Shown here: positions 46,754-54,620 of the stretch, one piece after another
Layout: every line of letters starts with the position of its first letter
How positions within the stretch are numbered: the stretch's first letter is position 1
Assembly (NCBI GenBank): GCA_041656735.1
Contig: JBBACY010000003.1
Coordinates: 1 to 64,000, forward strand
Direction of reading: 5' to 3'
Length of the DNA: 64,000 nt
DNA from: Perlabentimonas sp041656735
GTDB taxonomy: Bacteria; Bacteroidota; Bacteroidia; Bacteroidales; Tenuifilaceae
The notes under the pieces: generated by a model
Databases searched by the model: none
What the model was told of the DNA's origin: nothing
Seen by the model: only the letters and a program-made list of their open reading frames with translations
Program-made: the position numbers and the translations under genes

Positions 46754-47476
46754 ATGTTTACACGAAAAATGAAATTGGCCGATGCCGTTCAAACCAACTT
46801 AAACACGCTTAATGTTGTTGCACGGTTTGACATAAAACTTGGCTTTGGCGATAAGTCGGTTGAAAGGGTTTGTGATGAGTACAATGTGAATGCCGATTTT
46901 TTTCTCGAGATATTAAATGCGTACAATGATCCAAACTACTTCCCGCAGAAGCATTTGCAGAGTTTTAGCGTAACTGAAATTGTCGAGTATTTGCGTAAAA
47001 CGCACCGTAGCTATATTGACGACGAGATTCCCTATATTGAGAATCGCTTAAATCAAATGCTTGATGGCTGTTCAAACGCTAAGGAGATTGGGTTAGTGCA
47101 CAATCTTTTTACTGAGTATAAACAGGAGCTGTTTAGGCACCTTACCTGGGAAGATGAGAAGATTTTTCCTTATGCTGTGAGTATTGAAAAAGCTTTCGTT
47201 GGAGGGCAAGTTCCTCCATCAATTAAGCAGGCTATATTAACCTATCCAATGGCTAACTTTTTAGAGGATCATGATGACATTGAGTCCAAACTTTATGATA
47301 TTAATACGTTGTTTATTAAGTATTTACCGCCAGTGAATAAGCAGCAACTCTGTTTAAAAATCCTTAAAGATCTTTCGTTGCTCGAGAGCGATCTTAACAA
47401 CCATTCACGCATTGAGGAGAAGGTGCTTGCACCTAAAGTTATTGAAATGGAAAAACAACTGTTGGCTAGGATATGA
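46754..47476 (+). CDS. YtfE/RIC-like hemerythrin-domain di-iron protein
   Basis: A 240-residue protein from ATG 46754; the frame runs on to a TTG at 46727 that overlaps the -7 box and is rejected. Residues 6-55 resemble the ScdA_N domain, but the CCGG of typical RIC proteins is replaced by GFGD (30-33). The hemerythrin-like domain has all six expected iron ligands: H84, H129, E133, H173, H217 and E221. The first three fall at the same numbers as in E. coli YtfE. That family repairs iron-sulfur clusters after nitric-oxide or oxidative stress and binds NO or O2. Its stop overlaps the next gene by ATGA, so the two form an operon. Confidence 0.85.
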   Translation: MFTRKMKLADAVQTNLNTLNVVARFDIKLGFGDKSVERVCDEYNVNADFFLEILNAYNDPNYFPQKHLQSFSVTEIVEYLRKTHRSYIDDEIPYIENRLNQMLDGCSNAKEIGLVHNLFTEYKQELFRHLTWEDEKIFPYAVSIEKAFVGGQVPPSIKQAILTYPMANFLEDHDDIESKLYDINTLFIKYLPPVNKQQLCLKILKDLSLLESDLNNHSRIEEKVLAPKVIEMEKQLLARI

Positions 47477-48075
47477 GCAAGGTTAATTTTATAATAGTAG
47501 AACCCTCTTTTATAGTTCGAAATGGCCTGGTAAATATTATTAACGAGCAGCCAAACGCCATTGTTCTGCGTGAAATTGAGCATACTAATTCCTTTTTTGA
47601 TAACCTTAATTTACGAAAAGTAAGGGTAGCTATTGTTAATGCAACCTTGTTACATAATTTATCTATTGTTGAAAAGAAGAAGCTTATTGCGATTAAGCCA
47701 CAAGTTTTTATTGTTGCTTTAAGCTATTCAGACAGTGAAAAATATGAAAATAGTGAAGAGCTTATCGACCTTTGGCTAAAACTTTCGGAATCACAAAGTT
47801 CTGTCACAAAGAAAATTAAGGATATAATTAGCAGGTATCAAACAGATAGTTTGCAGCAAGAGACAGCAGGATTAAGTGAGCGCGAAATAACAATCCTGAA
47901 AGATGTGGCCATGGGGTTTTCGAGCAAGGAGATTGCCGACAAAAACTTTATAAGTCCGCATACCGTTATTACTCATAGAAAGAACATTACCCGCAAACTT
48001 GGGATTAAAACGGTTTCGGGTTTGGTTATTTATGCTATACTGAATAAAATAATTGGGGTTGATGAGTTGAAGTAG
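47473..48075 (+). CDS. LuxR-family regulator with degenerate receiver domain
   Basis: A 200-residue DNA-binding protein. The C-terminal HTH (about 135-195) is a normal GerE/LuxR domain: LSEREITILKDVAMGFSSKEIAD, SPHTVITHRKNITRKLGI. The N-terminal 120 residues follow the receiver fold, but the acidic pocket reads VEPS (9-12) and N56 stands where the phospho-accepting Asp is expected, so classical phosphorylation is unlikely. It is coupled by ATGA to the di-iron protein and may be controlled by it, for example by sensing NO or oxygen. That is inference from position. Confidence 0.82.
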   Translation: MSKVNFIIVEPSFIVRNGLVNIINEQPNAIVLREIEHTNSFFDNLNLRKVRVAIVNATLLHNLSIVEKKKLIAIKPQVFIVALSYSDSEKYENSEELIDLWLKLSESQSSVTKKIKDIISRYQTDSLQQETAGLSEREITILKDVAMGFSSKEIADKNFISPHTVITHRKNITRKLGIKTVSGLVIYAILNKIIGVDELK

Positions 48076-48130
48076 TTCTGGTTGTGTAGGCTATTGTCGT
48101 TATAACAAACATTCATTATATGTTTAGTAA

Positions 48131-48260
48131 TAAAGAGACTGCTTAAAAAGTTAGCGGTAAAGATTGGAATGTACTAAAAACCATATTCGCCATTACAACT
48201 AAACGTGCTTTGGGGTTGATAAACGTACCCTCGCTAACTTTTTAAGCAGCCTCTTCTTTA
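48131..48260. repeat. 130-bp element with 24-bp terminal inverted repeats (MITE-like)
   Basis: Bases 48133-48156 and 48232-48255 are reverse complements at 23 of 24 positions (AAGAGRCTGCTTAAAAAG then TTAGCG). The arms can be extended outward with mismatches to about 48131 and 48260. The 75-base middle has no reading frame. No clear target duplication was found. It sits between the convergent LuxR and fabD genes and its transcript would fold into a long hairpin, so it may also act as a terminator for both. Confidence 0.6.
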
Positions 48261-48273
48261 AGTATTTTAGCAG

Positions 48274-49158
48274 CTAAAGGCTTTGTAAACTTGTTGCTTC
48301 AATATCACGATTTACCTTCTTTACTAATCCTTGTAAAACAGTACCTGGCCCAAGTTCGGTAAAACTTTGTGCACCGTCGGCCAGCATATTTTTCATTGTC
48401 TGGGTCCAGCGCACAGGAGAGGTTAGTTGGGCAATTAAATTCTGCTTAATTTGCTCGGGATTGGTATAAGGCTTAGCATCGGCGTTTTGGTATATTGGGC
48501 AAATGGGTTTACTGAATGGGGTAGCCTCAATGGCTTGCGCCAGTTCAATTCTTGCAGGCTCCATAAGCGGACTGTGAAATGCCCCGCCAACCTTTAGGGG
48601 TAGCGCTCTTTTGGCTCCGGCTTCCTTTAGCTTTTCGCACGCCAAGTTAACACCCGAAATGCTTCCCGAAATAACCAATTGCCCTGGGCTGTTGTAGTTT
48701 GCAGGTACAACAACATCATCTATTTCAGCGCAAATCTTTTCAACAACGTCATCTTCTAGTCCTAGAATGGCCGCCATGGTCGATGGCTCTTTCTCACAGG
48801 CCTTTTGCATAGCTAGGGCTCTTTTGTATACAAGGGTTAACCCATCTTCAAAAGAGAGCGCTTCGCTTGCAACCAGAGCAGAAAATTCGCCTAGCGAATG
48901 ACCAGCTGCCATTTGGGGGTTGAATTTTGCGCCCAACACTTTGGCCAAAATTACCGAGTGAAGAAAAATTGCGGGTTGGGTAACCTTTGTTTGCTTTAAA
49001 TCCTCATCGGTTCCGCTAAACATTAAATCAGTTATACTAAAACCAAGTATAGAGTTCGCCTTCTCAAACAGCTCTTTGGCTAAAGGAGAGTTCTCGTATA
49101 AGTCTTTGCCCATTCCAACAAACTGGGCTCCCTGTCCGGGGAAAACAAATGCTTTCAT
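48274..49158 (-). CDS. fabD: Malonyl-CoA:ACP transacylase
   Basis: A 294-residue enzyme of fatty-acid synthesis that loads malonate onto acyl carrier protein. Nucleophile S88 is in GHSLGEFSALVAS and the catalytic H195 in GGAFHSPLM; FPGQGAQFVGMG near the N-terminus and the NYNSPGQLVISG segment are typical. Length is normal. It starts with ATG and has a good promoter upstream. It is a single-gene unit in this window and is convergent with the LuxR gene. Confidence 0.96.
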   Translation of the reverse strand: MKAFVFPGQGAQFVGMGKDLYENSPLAKELFEKANSILGFSITDLMFSGTDEDLKQTKVTQPAIFLHSVILAKVLGAKFNPQMAAGHSLGEFSALVASEALSFEDGLTLVYKRALAMQKACEKEPSTMAAILGLEDDVVEKICAEIDDVVVPANYNSPGQLVISGSISGVNLACEKLKEAGAKRALPLKVGGAFHSPLMEPARIELAQAIEATPFSKPICPIYQNADAKPYTNPEQIKQNLIAQLTSPVRWTQTMKNMLADGAQSFTELGPGTVLQGLVKKVNRDIEATSLQSL

Positions 49159-49463
49159 AATTGTAATTTTTTAAACCTATGTCCAACTTTAAAAAAACAA
49201 AAATAGTTCTTTTTGATGTATTACAATAACTTTTAGCTTTTAGGTCAATTTTACTTCGTATCCTATATCTTATTATATTGAAACCTTTTATGTTAGTGCA
49301 ACGTTATTTGAATATATGTATGAAGTGATTTCAATTTGTTAAAAGAAATAATTTGAATGTAAGATTTTTTCTACTAGGCTGTGATTTAGTTCTAACAAAT
49401 TGAAAATGTTATAGTTCTACTTCCGAACATTATGTGTAAACTATTAATCAGAAACTGTGAGTT
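49159..49463. other. Divergent intergenic region fabD / chemoreceptor
   Basis: Besides the fabD promoter, the 305-base gap holds a perfect 12-bp inverted repeat, TTCAATTTGTTA at 49330-49341 and TAACAAATTGAA at 49393-49404, with a 51-base spacer, 60 bases before the chemoreceptor ATG. It could be two operator half-sites or a leader hairpin. No TAnnTTTG box is clear on the right strand and no coding frame is seen. Confidence 0.45.
49198..49226 (-). promoter_or_regulatory. Promoter of fabD
   Basis: Read leftward, TTG (49226-49224) is followed after 18 bases by TATTTTTG (49205-49198), matching TTG-N17-23-TAnnTTTG. The leader is about 35 bases. Confidence 0.62.
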
Positions 49464-51248
49464 ATGAAAAACCAAGGAATTCAGTTTAAAATTTATTTAA
49501 CCCTAATTTTGTCCGTTGTTATTATGCTTGGAGGCATTTTGGTGCAGGTATATTTTGGAGTTAAAAACAATCTTGTTGACTATTTTGAAGAAAGTATAGT
49601 GGTAAAATCAGATTATGTAACCCGCTTTATTCAGGATAAGCAGAATGCAGCTAAATCGGCTACGTTAATTGCTGAAAGTTCAAATGATTTTCGAGAGGCT
49701 TTTTTGTTAAACGACAAACAAATGGCAATTGAGTATGGTCAAAAGTTTATGCAGTCATATGGGCTTGATTATCTTCTTATTACCGATAGCGAGGCGAATG
49801 TTTTTGTGCGAGCCCATGAAAAAGGTCGATTTGGTGATAATGTGGGAAACCAACTTAATATAAAAAAGGCTCTGCGAGGCGAAGTTTCCGTTGGATTTGA
49901 GGAGGGAATGGGAGAACAGTTTTTAGTGATTGCCGGTGTGCCGTTACGCGATGATATGGGCCAAATACTTGGAGTAATATCGTTGGGTTTCGAATTGGGT
50001 AATATTCAATTTGTTGATGAGTTGAAGCTAGCACAGGACGTAGAGGCAACACTCTTTTTTGGCAATACTCGTTATCAAACAACTATTTTCAATCAAAGAG
50101 GAGAAAGAATAGTTGGTACGAAGTTGGGTATACCTGAAATTGAGAATACAGTGTTGCAGCAGGGAAGGGTTTACTATGGTGATTCAAAAATTCAGGGGGC
50201 TCCTTACCAAGCGTCCTATATGCCAATAAAAGGCACTGATGGAGGTGTTATAGGGATGGTTTTTATTGGACAAAAAATGTCGGTTATCAATAGTGTTCTG
50301 TTTCGAGTTAGTAGTTCCCTTTTATTTTTGATGGTTGTATTGGGTGTTTTTGCTGTTTTAATAATTGGGTATATCCTTAAAACAACGGTTCTTAGGCCTA
50401 TCAAGTCATTGGTTTTGGTATCAGAAGAACTAGGTAAAGGAAATTTATCTCTTAAAATAGACACGCATTCTAATGATGAAATGGGAGCCCTATCAAAAGG
50501 GATGGCGCAAATGGTAACTTCGTTGAGAGGTATGGTAGAAAAAGTTATTAAAATTTCTGAAGGCTTGGCAAGCGCAAGCATGCAGATGAGTTCAAGCGCG
50601 CAGCTCTTATCCGATGGAGTAAATATGCAGGCTTCATCATCAGAGGAGATTTCATCGTCAATGGAGGAGATGTCCTCAATGATTGAATCCAACTCAGATA
50701 ATGCCAGCCAAACAACCAAATTAGGCAAGCAGTCAGAGGAGGGCGTGCGAAAGGGTAGCCAAGCAACAAAACAAACGGCAGGCTATATGCGTGAAATTTC
50801 TCAAAAAATATCAATTATTACCGATATCGCTTTTCAAACAAATATTTTGGCACTTAATGCTGCCGTTGAAGCTGCTCGAGCAGGTGAACATGGACGAGGG
50901 TTCGCGGTAGTTGCTGCCGAGGTTAAGAAGTTAGCCGAGCGTAGCGCCATAGCAGCCGATGAAATTGTGAGCGTTACAACTAAAGGTGTTGATTTGGCCG
51001 ATGGCGCAGGTGAGGTTTTGGCTAAATTGGTGCCTGATATCGAGAAGACCTCAAGTTTAATTCAGGAAATTGCAGCATCAAGTATTGAGCAAACCAATGG
51101 TGTTGAGCAAATAAACAATGCAACTCAACAGCTTAGCCATGTAGTTCAGCAAAATGCCTCATCATCTGAGGAGTTGGCCTCAAATTCTGAAGAGTTATCG
51201 GCAATGGCAGAGCAACTTAGGGAGTTAATGCTGTTTTTTAAACTATAG
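49464..51248 (+). CDS. Methyl-accepting chemotaxis-type receptor
   Basis: A 594-residue membrane receptor. TM1 is at about 10-30, a periplasmic Cache-like sensor domain spans about 32-270 (YLLITDSEANVFVRAHE, IAGVPLRDDMGQILGVISLG), TM2 is at about 276-302 and HAMP at about 303-355. The cytoplasmic signalling domain has the invariant hairpin tip region FQTNILALNAAVEAARAGEHGRGF (two runs: FQTNILALNAAV and EAARAGEHGRGF). No che genes or motility genes are in the window, so it could serve chemotaxis with distant genes or another output. Ser- and Glu-rich stretches such as ASSSEEISSSMEEMSS may hold methylation sites. Confidence 0.9.
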   Translation: MKNQGIQFKIYLTLILSVVIMLGGILVQVYFGVKNNLVDYFEESIVVKSDYVTRFIQDKQNAAKSATLIAESSNDFREAFLLNDKQMAIEYGQKFMQSYGLDYLLITDSEANVFVRAHEKGRFGDNVGNQLNIKKALRGEVSVGFEEGMGEQFLVIAGVPLRDDMGQILGVISLGFELGNIQFVDELKLAQDVEATLFFGNTRYQTTIFNQRGERIVGTKLGIPEIENTVLQQGRVYYGDSKIQGAPYQASYMPIKGTDGGVIGMVFIGQKMSVINSVLFRVSSSLLFLMVVLGVFAVLIIGYILKTTVLRPIKSLVLVSEELGKGNLSLKIDTHSNDEMGALSKGMAQMVTSLRGMVEKVIKISEGLASASMQMSSSAQLLSDGVNMQASSSEEISSSMEEMSSMIESNSDNASQTTKLGKQSEEGVRKGSQATKQTAGYMREISQKISIITDIAFQTNILALNAAVEAARAGEHGRGFAVVAAEVKKLAERSAIAADEIVSVTTKGVDLADGAGEVLAKLVPDIEKTSSLIQEIAASSIEQTNGVEQINNATQQLSHVVQQNASSSEELASNSEELSAMAEQLRELMLFFKL

Positions 51249-51368
51249 CTGTTGCACTCATTAATCATTAATCGATGATACTTGTTGTTTGACGATATGT
51301 AACTCTGGTTTTGTCAAAAAAATAAAGAATTATAGAAATAGTCGTGTTTTAGAGTAAAAGGAATAATG

Positions 51369-51376
51369 TATCTTTG
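51369..51376 (+). promoter_or_regulatory. -7 box of the PorT-like gene
   Basis: TATCTTTG matches the Bacteroidota -7 consensus exactly, 69 bases before the ATG at 51446. No good -33 TTG was seen. Confidence 0.5.
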
Positions 51377-51445
51377 ATATTGAATTGAAATAGCATTAAA
51401 CTACACCTAATTCATATCTTGATTGTATTACTTTATTCCGCTATT

Positions 51446-52123
51446 ATGAAACGACTTTGTTTACTTGCATTCTTTGTTTGTACTTGGGGCGTTAGTAGTG
51501 CGCAACTATTTACTATTGCTGGTCAAGAGATTGGTTTTGCCTACATAGGCCCCAAAATTGGAACAAACTTTTCTCGTATTACAAATATGGGGAACGCTTC
51601 ATCAAAAACAGGTTTTCAGATTGGTGCAGTTGGAGAGATTGGGTTAACCAATATGCTTTCGTTTGAAACGGAGCTGGTTTTAACTTCAAAGGGTATGTCT
51701 ACTAATTTTTCTAAGCAACGAGTTAACTATCTAAGCATTCCGCTTTTAGCTAAGTTGTCGTTTAAGGTATTAGGTTTGTCTCGAGTTTATGCAACTGGTG
51801 GTATGTATAACAACATTCGGGTTAATGCGAAAGAAACTTACTCTGATTTTAACGGACCTAACGAATCTTTTAGTATAACAGATCATTACACTGTAATAGA
51901 CTGGGGGCTTTCGCTGGGAGGTGGTGCAGCATACGACACCAAGTACGGGCTGCTCTGCCTCGATTTAAGGTACGACTTAGGAGTGGTTGATGTTACAAAA
52001 GACAATTTTACAACTGAAACGAATAGAAATGGGTCATTAGGTGTAGCTCTTGCCTTTAAATACGATGCCGTAGATCTATTCCTTAGATTACGAAAGAAGC
52101 GACTCGATCCCGATGCCCAGTAA
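51446..52123 (+). CDS. PorT-family outer-membrane beta-barrel protein
   Basis: A 225-residue exported protein from ATG 51446 (MKRLCLLAFFVCTWGVSSAQ signal, cleaved after SSAQ or so). The frame is open upstream to a TTG at 51419, which would spoil the signal. The mature part is all beta: YIGPKIGTNFSRI, a TGFQIGAVGEIGLTNMLSFETEL pair, YLSIPLLAKLSF and the LGVALAFKYDA strand, as in the small PorT/OMP_b-brl_2 barrels of eight to ten strands. It ends RLRKKRLDPDAQ, a short polar tail. The exact role is unknown. Confidence 0.78.
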   Translation: MKRLCLLAFFVCTWGVSSAQLFTIAGQEIGFAYIGPKIGTNFSRITNMGNASSKTGFQIGAVGEIGLTNMLSFETELVLTSKGMSTNFSKQRVNYLSIPLLAKLSFKVLGLSRVYATGGMYNNIRVNAKETYSDFNGPNESFSITDHYTVIDWGLSLGGGAAYDTKYGLLCLDLRYDLGVVDVTKDNFTTETNRNGSLGVALAFKYDAVDLFLRLRKKRLDPDAQ

Positions 52124-52184
52124 GTAGCTTTAAATTTTCAATTTTACTCTTTTGTTAAATATTACTGAAGTAAGCGAAGGCGAG

Positions 52185-52211
52185 TTGTTTTAATTTGTTT
52201 AGCTAACTTTG
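52185..52211 (+). promoter_or_regulatory. Promoter abutting the mqnB start
   Basis: TAACTTTG at 52204-52211 is an exact -7 element and TTG lies at 52185-52187. Only four bases separate the box from the ATG at 52216, so the transcript would be leaderless or nearly so. Confidence 0.55.
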
Positions 52212-52215
52212 CTCT

Positions 52216-52893
52216 ATGATTCTAATTGTTGCAGCAACAAGTTTTGAAATTGCAAACATAACCAAAGGTATATCCGTTACGGAGGGCGAAGTGGTTTCAG
52301 TTCGTCATCCAAATGGGTTTAACTTTTGTGTATTGGTAACGGGTGTGGGTGCTGCACCAACGGCCTACCATTTAGGCAAAGCACTTGTAAATAACAATTT
52401 CCGTCTTATTGTAAATTTGGGCATTGCCGGAGCGTATAGTAAAGCACTCGCTATTGGAGACGTTACCCTTGTTACCCACGATGTTTTTGCCGATTATGGA
52501 ATTGACGATAACGATCAGTTTAAAACCCTATCCCAGCTGTTACTTGTTAACCCAAATAGTTTTCCGTACACAGATGGCTGGCTGGTGAACCCTTCAGATG
52601 AACTCATTGTAAATAAAACAACATCGCACCTAAAAAAAGTAAAAGCCATTACGGTTAGCACTGCAACGGGTTCAACTCCTTTAGTCGAAAAGTGGAGTAA
52701 ACTGTATAATCCAGATATTGAAACCATGGAGGGTGCGGCTGTTTTTTACTCATGCTTGCAGGCAAAGAAACCATTTATTTGCCTTAGGGCAATATCCAAT
52801 AGGGTTGAGCCTCGAGATAAGGATGCTTGGAATATACCTTTAGCCCTAAAAAAATTATCGGTACAGGCCGAGGAACTGCTGCAAAATTTATAG
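52216..52893 (+). CDS. mqnB: Futalosine hydrolase
   Basis: A 225-residue nucleoside phosphorylase-like hydrolase. It removes hypoxanthine from futalosine in the futalosine pathway to menaquinone. Seen are the GVGAAPTAYHLGKAL and NLGIAGAYSKALAIGDVTLVTHDVFADYG segments, TVSTATGST and the catalytic ETMEGAAVFYSCLQ motif with its acidic residue. MTA/SAH nucleosidase is the closest alternative, but the length, the DYGIDD segment and the neighbouring mqnD favour MqnB. The second pathway gene follows 86 bases downstream in the same direction. Confidence 0.92.
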   Translation: MILIVAATSFEIANITKGISVTEGEVVSVRHPNGFNFCVLVTGVGAAPTAYHLGKALVNNNFRLIVNLGIAGAYSKALAIGDVTLVTHDVFADYGIDDNDQFKTLSQLLLVNPNSFPYTDGWLVNPSDELIVNKTTSHLKKVKAITVSTATGSTPLVEKWSKLYNPDIETMEGAAVFYSCLQAKKPFICLRAISNRVEPRDKDAWNIPLALKKLSVQAEELLQNL

Positions 52894-52979
52894 TGAAATG
52901 TTATTTGAATCAGTTTTTATAAATGTGTTTTTTATGATGTTATACTTTTAATCTAGCGTTTAACCGTACCCTAATTATA

Positions 52980-53816
52980 ATGAACTTATCTATAGCCTTT
53001 TCAACTTGCCCTAACGACACATTTATTTTTGATGCATTGGTAAATGGTCGAATTCCTACTGGTAATCTTAATTTCACAAAAACTTTAGCCGATATTCAGG
53101 CACTAAATTCCATGGCCCTTGCTGGCGATGTGGATATTGTGAAAATTAGTTTTGCTTTGTACCCTCTTATATCCGAAAAATACCAGATACTAAGTGCAGG
53201 GGCAGCACTTGGAAAGGGCGTAGGACCGCTGGTAATTTCGAAAAGAAAAATATACCCCGATGAGATTCAATATGCAAAAGTAGCTGTCCCCGGTACACAT
53301 ACTACTGCAAACTTGTTGTTCTCGTTGGCCTATCCAGAGGCTATAAATAAACAAGTATTTCTTTTCTCAGATATTGAGGAGGCGATACTTGACAATGAGG
53401 TTGATGTTGGGGTTATTATTCACGAGAATCGGTTTACCTACGTAAAAAAAGGGCTCAAGAAAATTTCCGATTTAGGCGATTACTGGGAGACCCAAACTAA
53501 ATTGCCAATTCCATTGGGTGGTATAGCCATAAAACGAGCACTACCACAGAGCATAAAGCAGAAGGTGAACCAGCTGGTTAGAACCAGCGTTGAGTTTGCC
53601 CTGCAAACTCCAAATGCATCTTATGATTTTGTGCGTAATAATGCGCAGGCTATGGAGTTTGAGGTTATGCAACAGCACATCGAGTTGTATGTTAATAACT
53701 ACTCCGTTAACCTAGGCGAATTTGGCAGGAAAGCAGTTACAGAACTTCTAACTCGTGCAGATACCAGTAAAACGAATAAATTTACCGATTTAAATGATTT
53801 GTTATTTATTGATTAG
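52980..53816 (+). CDS. mqnD: 1,4-dihydroxy-6-naphthoate synthase
   Basis: A 278-residue periplasmic-binding-protein-like enzyme without a signal peptide. It converts cyclic dehypoxanthinyl futalosine to 1,4-dihydroxy-6-naphthoate. The N-terminal FSTCPNDTFIFDALVNG motif, ADIQALNSMALAGDVDIVKISF, GAALGKGVGPLVISK, VPGTHTTANLL and DVGVIIHENRFTY are typical. Together with mqnB it shows that menaquinone is made by the futalosine route rather than the classical Men pathway. MqnA and MqnC are not in the window. Confidence 0.96.
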   Translation: MNLSIAFSTCPNDTFIFDALVNGRIPTGNLNFTKTLADIQALNSMALAGDVDIVKISFALYPLISEKYQILSAGAALGKGVGPLVISKRKIYPDEIQYAKVAVPGTHTTANLLFSLAYPEAINKQVFLFSDIEEAILDNEVDVGVIIHENRFTYVKKGLKKISDLGDYWETQTKLPIPLGGIAIKRALPQSIKQKVNQLVRTSVEFALQTPNASYDFVRNNAQAMEFEVMQQHIELYVNNYSVNLGEFGRKAVTELLTRADTSKTNKFTDLNDLLFID

Positions 53817-53915
53817 TGGCACATTAACAAGTTGGTAGGATAACTAATTGATGCTGAGTCAACGTTATCTTGTGACAAGCGGTTGGCATTTTCAAGCATT
53901 TACAGACTTAAATAT

Positions 53916-53946
53916 TTGTTTACGTTTTGTTTTATGTATAACTTTA
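53916..53946 (+). promoter_or_regulatory. Possible promoter of the small-protein gene
   Basis: TTG at 53916-53918 and TAACTTTA at 53939-53946 (one base off TAnnTTTG) are 20 bases apart. Transcription would start close to the ATG codons at 53955 and 53958. Confidence 0.45.
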
Positions 53947-54006
53947 AAAAATAAATGATGTATTTTGAGAGAGCAAAAAGCATATACCAGACCCTTTTTC
54001 GGGAAG

Positions 54007-54177
54007 ATGAGAATTCTTCTTGAACGAATTAATTCGCTCGAAGAAAATTGGTACGTCGAGTTCTGGGACGAACATTATTTTATCTTTGGCATTGATGTGT
54101 ACAGCCGAAAACGTGAAGTTGTTAAAGTAGTAAAAATTGAAAATACTACCCAGGCGCCTTCACGTAAATCAGGGTAA
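54007..54177 (+). CDS. Small protein of 56 residues, unrecognised
   Basis: The frame reads MRILLERINSLEENWYVEFWDEHYFIFGIDV and so on, here split as MRILLERINSLEENW and YVEFWDEHYFIFGIDV, ending TQAPSRKSG. It is rich in aromatic residues in the middle and basic at the end. The frame stays open upstream to a TTG at 53965 (70 residues). A promoter-like sequence stands before it. An overlapping 21-codon frame beginning MYFERAKSIYQ at 53958 ends at 54023, past this ATG. No family is recognised. It may be a real small cytoplasmic protein. Confidence 0.4.
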   Translation: MRILLERINSLEENWYVEFWDEHYFIFGIDVYSRKREVVKVVKIENTTQAPSRKSG

Positions 54178-54620
54178 GATATTTACCATTACTTGACTTT
54201 TTATGCCAAGTCATTGGCAGCTAGTTTTTTGACTCACAGTTTTTACAATCACTTCTGCAATTTTAATTCTACTCTCCTTATTTCTAATCTGCATTTCTAC
54301 CTCCTAAAACTTTAATTTTTAATTATAGTATCTCAATTTCAGCCGAATAAGTTGTTTGGCTTTATTTGAATAATCAGATATTATGATCTTTATTAGCTGC
54401 TTTTTTGCTTCACTTTCTCTCGCATTACAATCAATTGTATTTTTACACAGTTTGCTCTGTTGCAAGAGTATAGGTTGCTTTAATTATCCTGTACTTGTTG
54501 TTTTGATATACGTAAGTTCTTTTGCCCTCTTTTTTTAGATTAATTGAACAATTATTTCATTTGCGTGTTTCCTATTTAGAATTAATCTAAACAGAGTTAA
54601 TAACCTTTAAATTTATTGCT
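54178..54620. other. Intergenic region upstream of sod, with small leftward frames
   Basis: A 443-base gap. The left strand is purine-rich and carries two adjacent short frames. One is open from about 54483 to 54319, with a possible TTG start near 54465 (ending QLIRLKLRYYN). The other is a 27-codon ATG frame at 54294-54211 (MQIRNKESRIKIAEV start) preceded at five bases by AGGAGG. No clear promoter for sod was seen. These frames may be real small genes, relics or chance. Confidence 0.3.
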
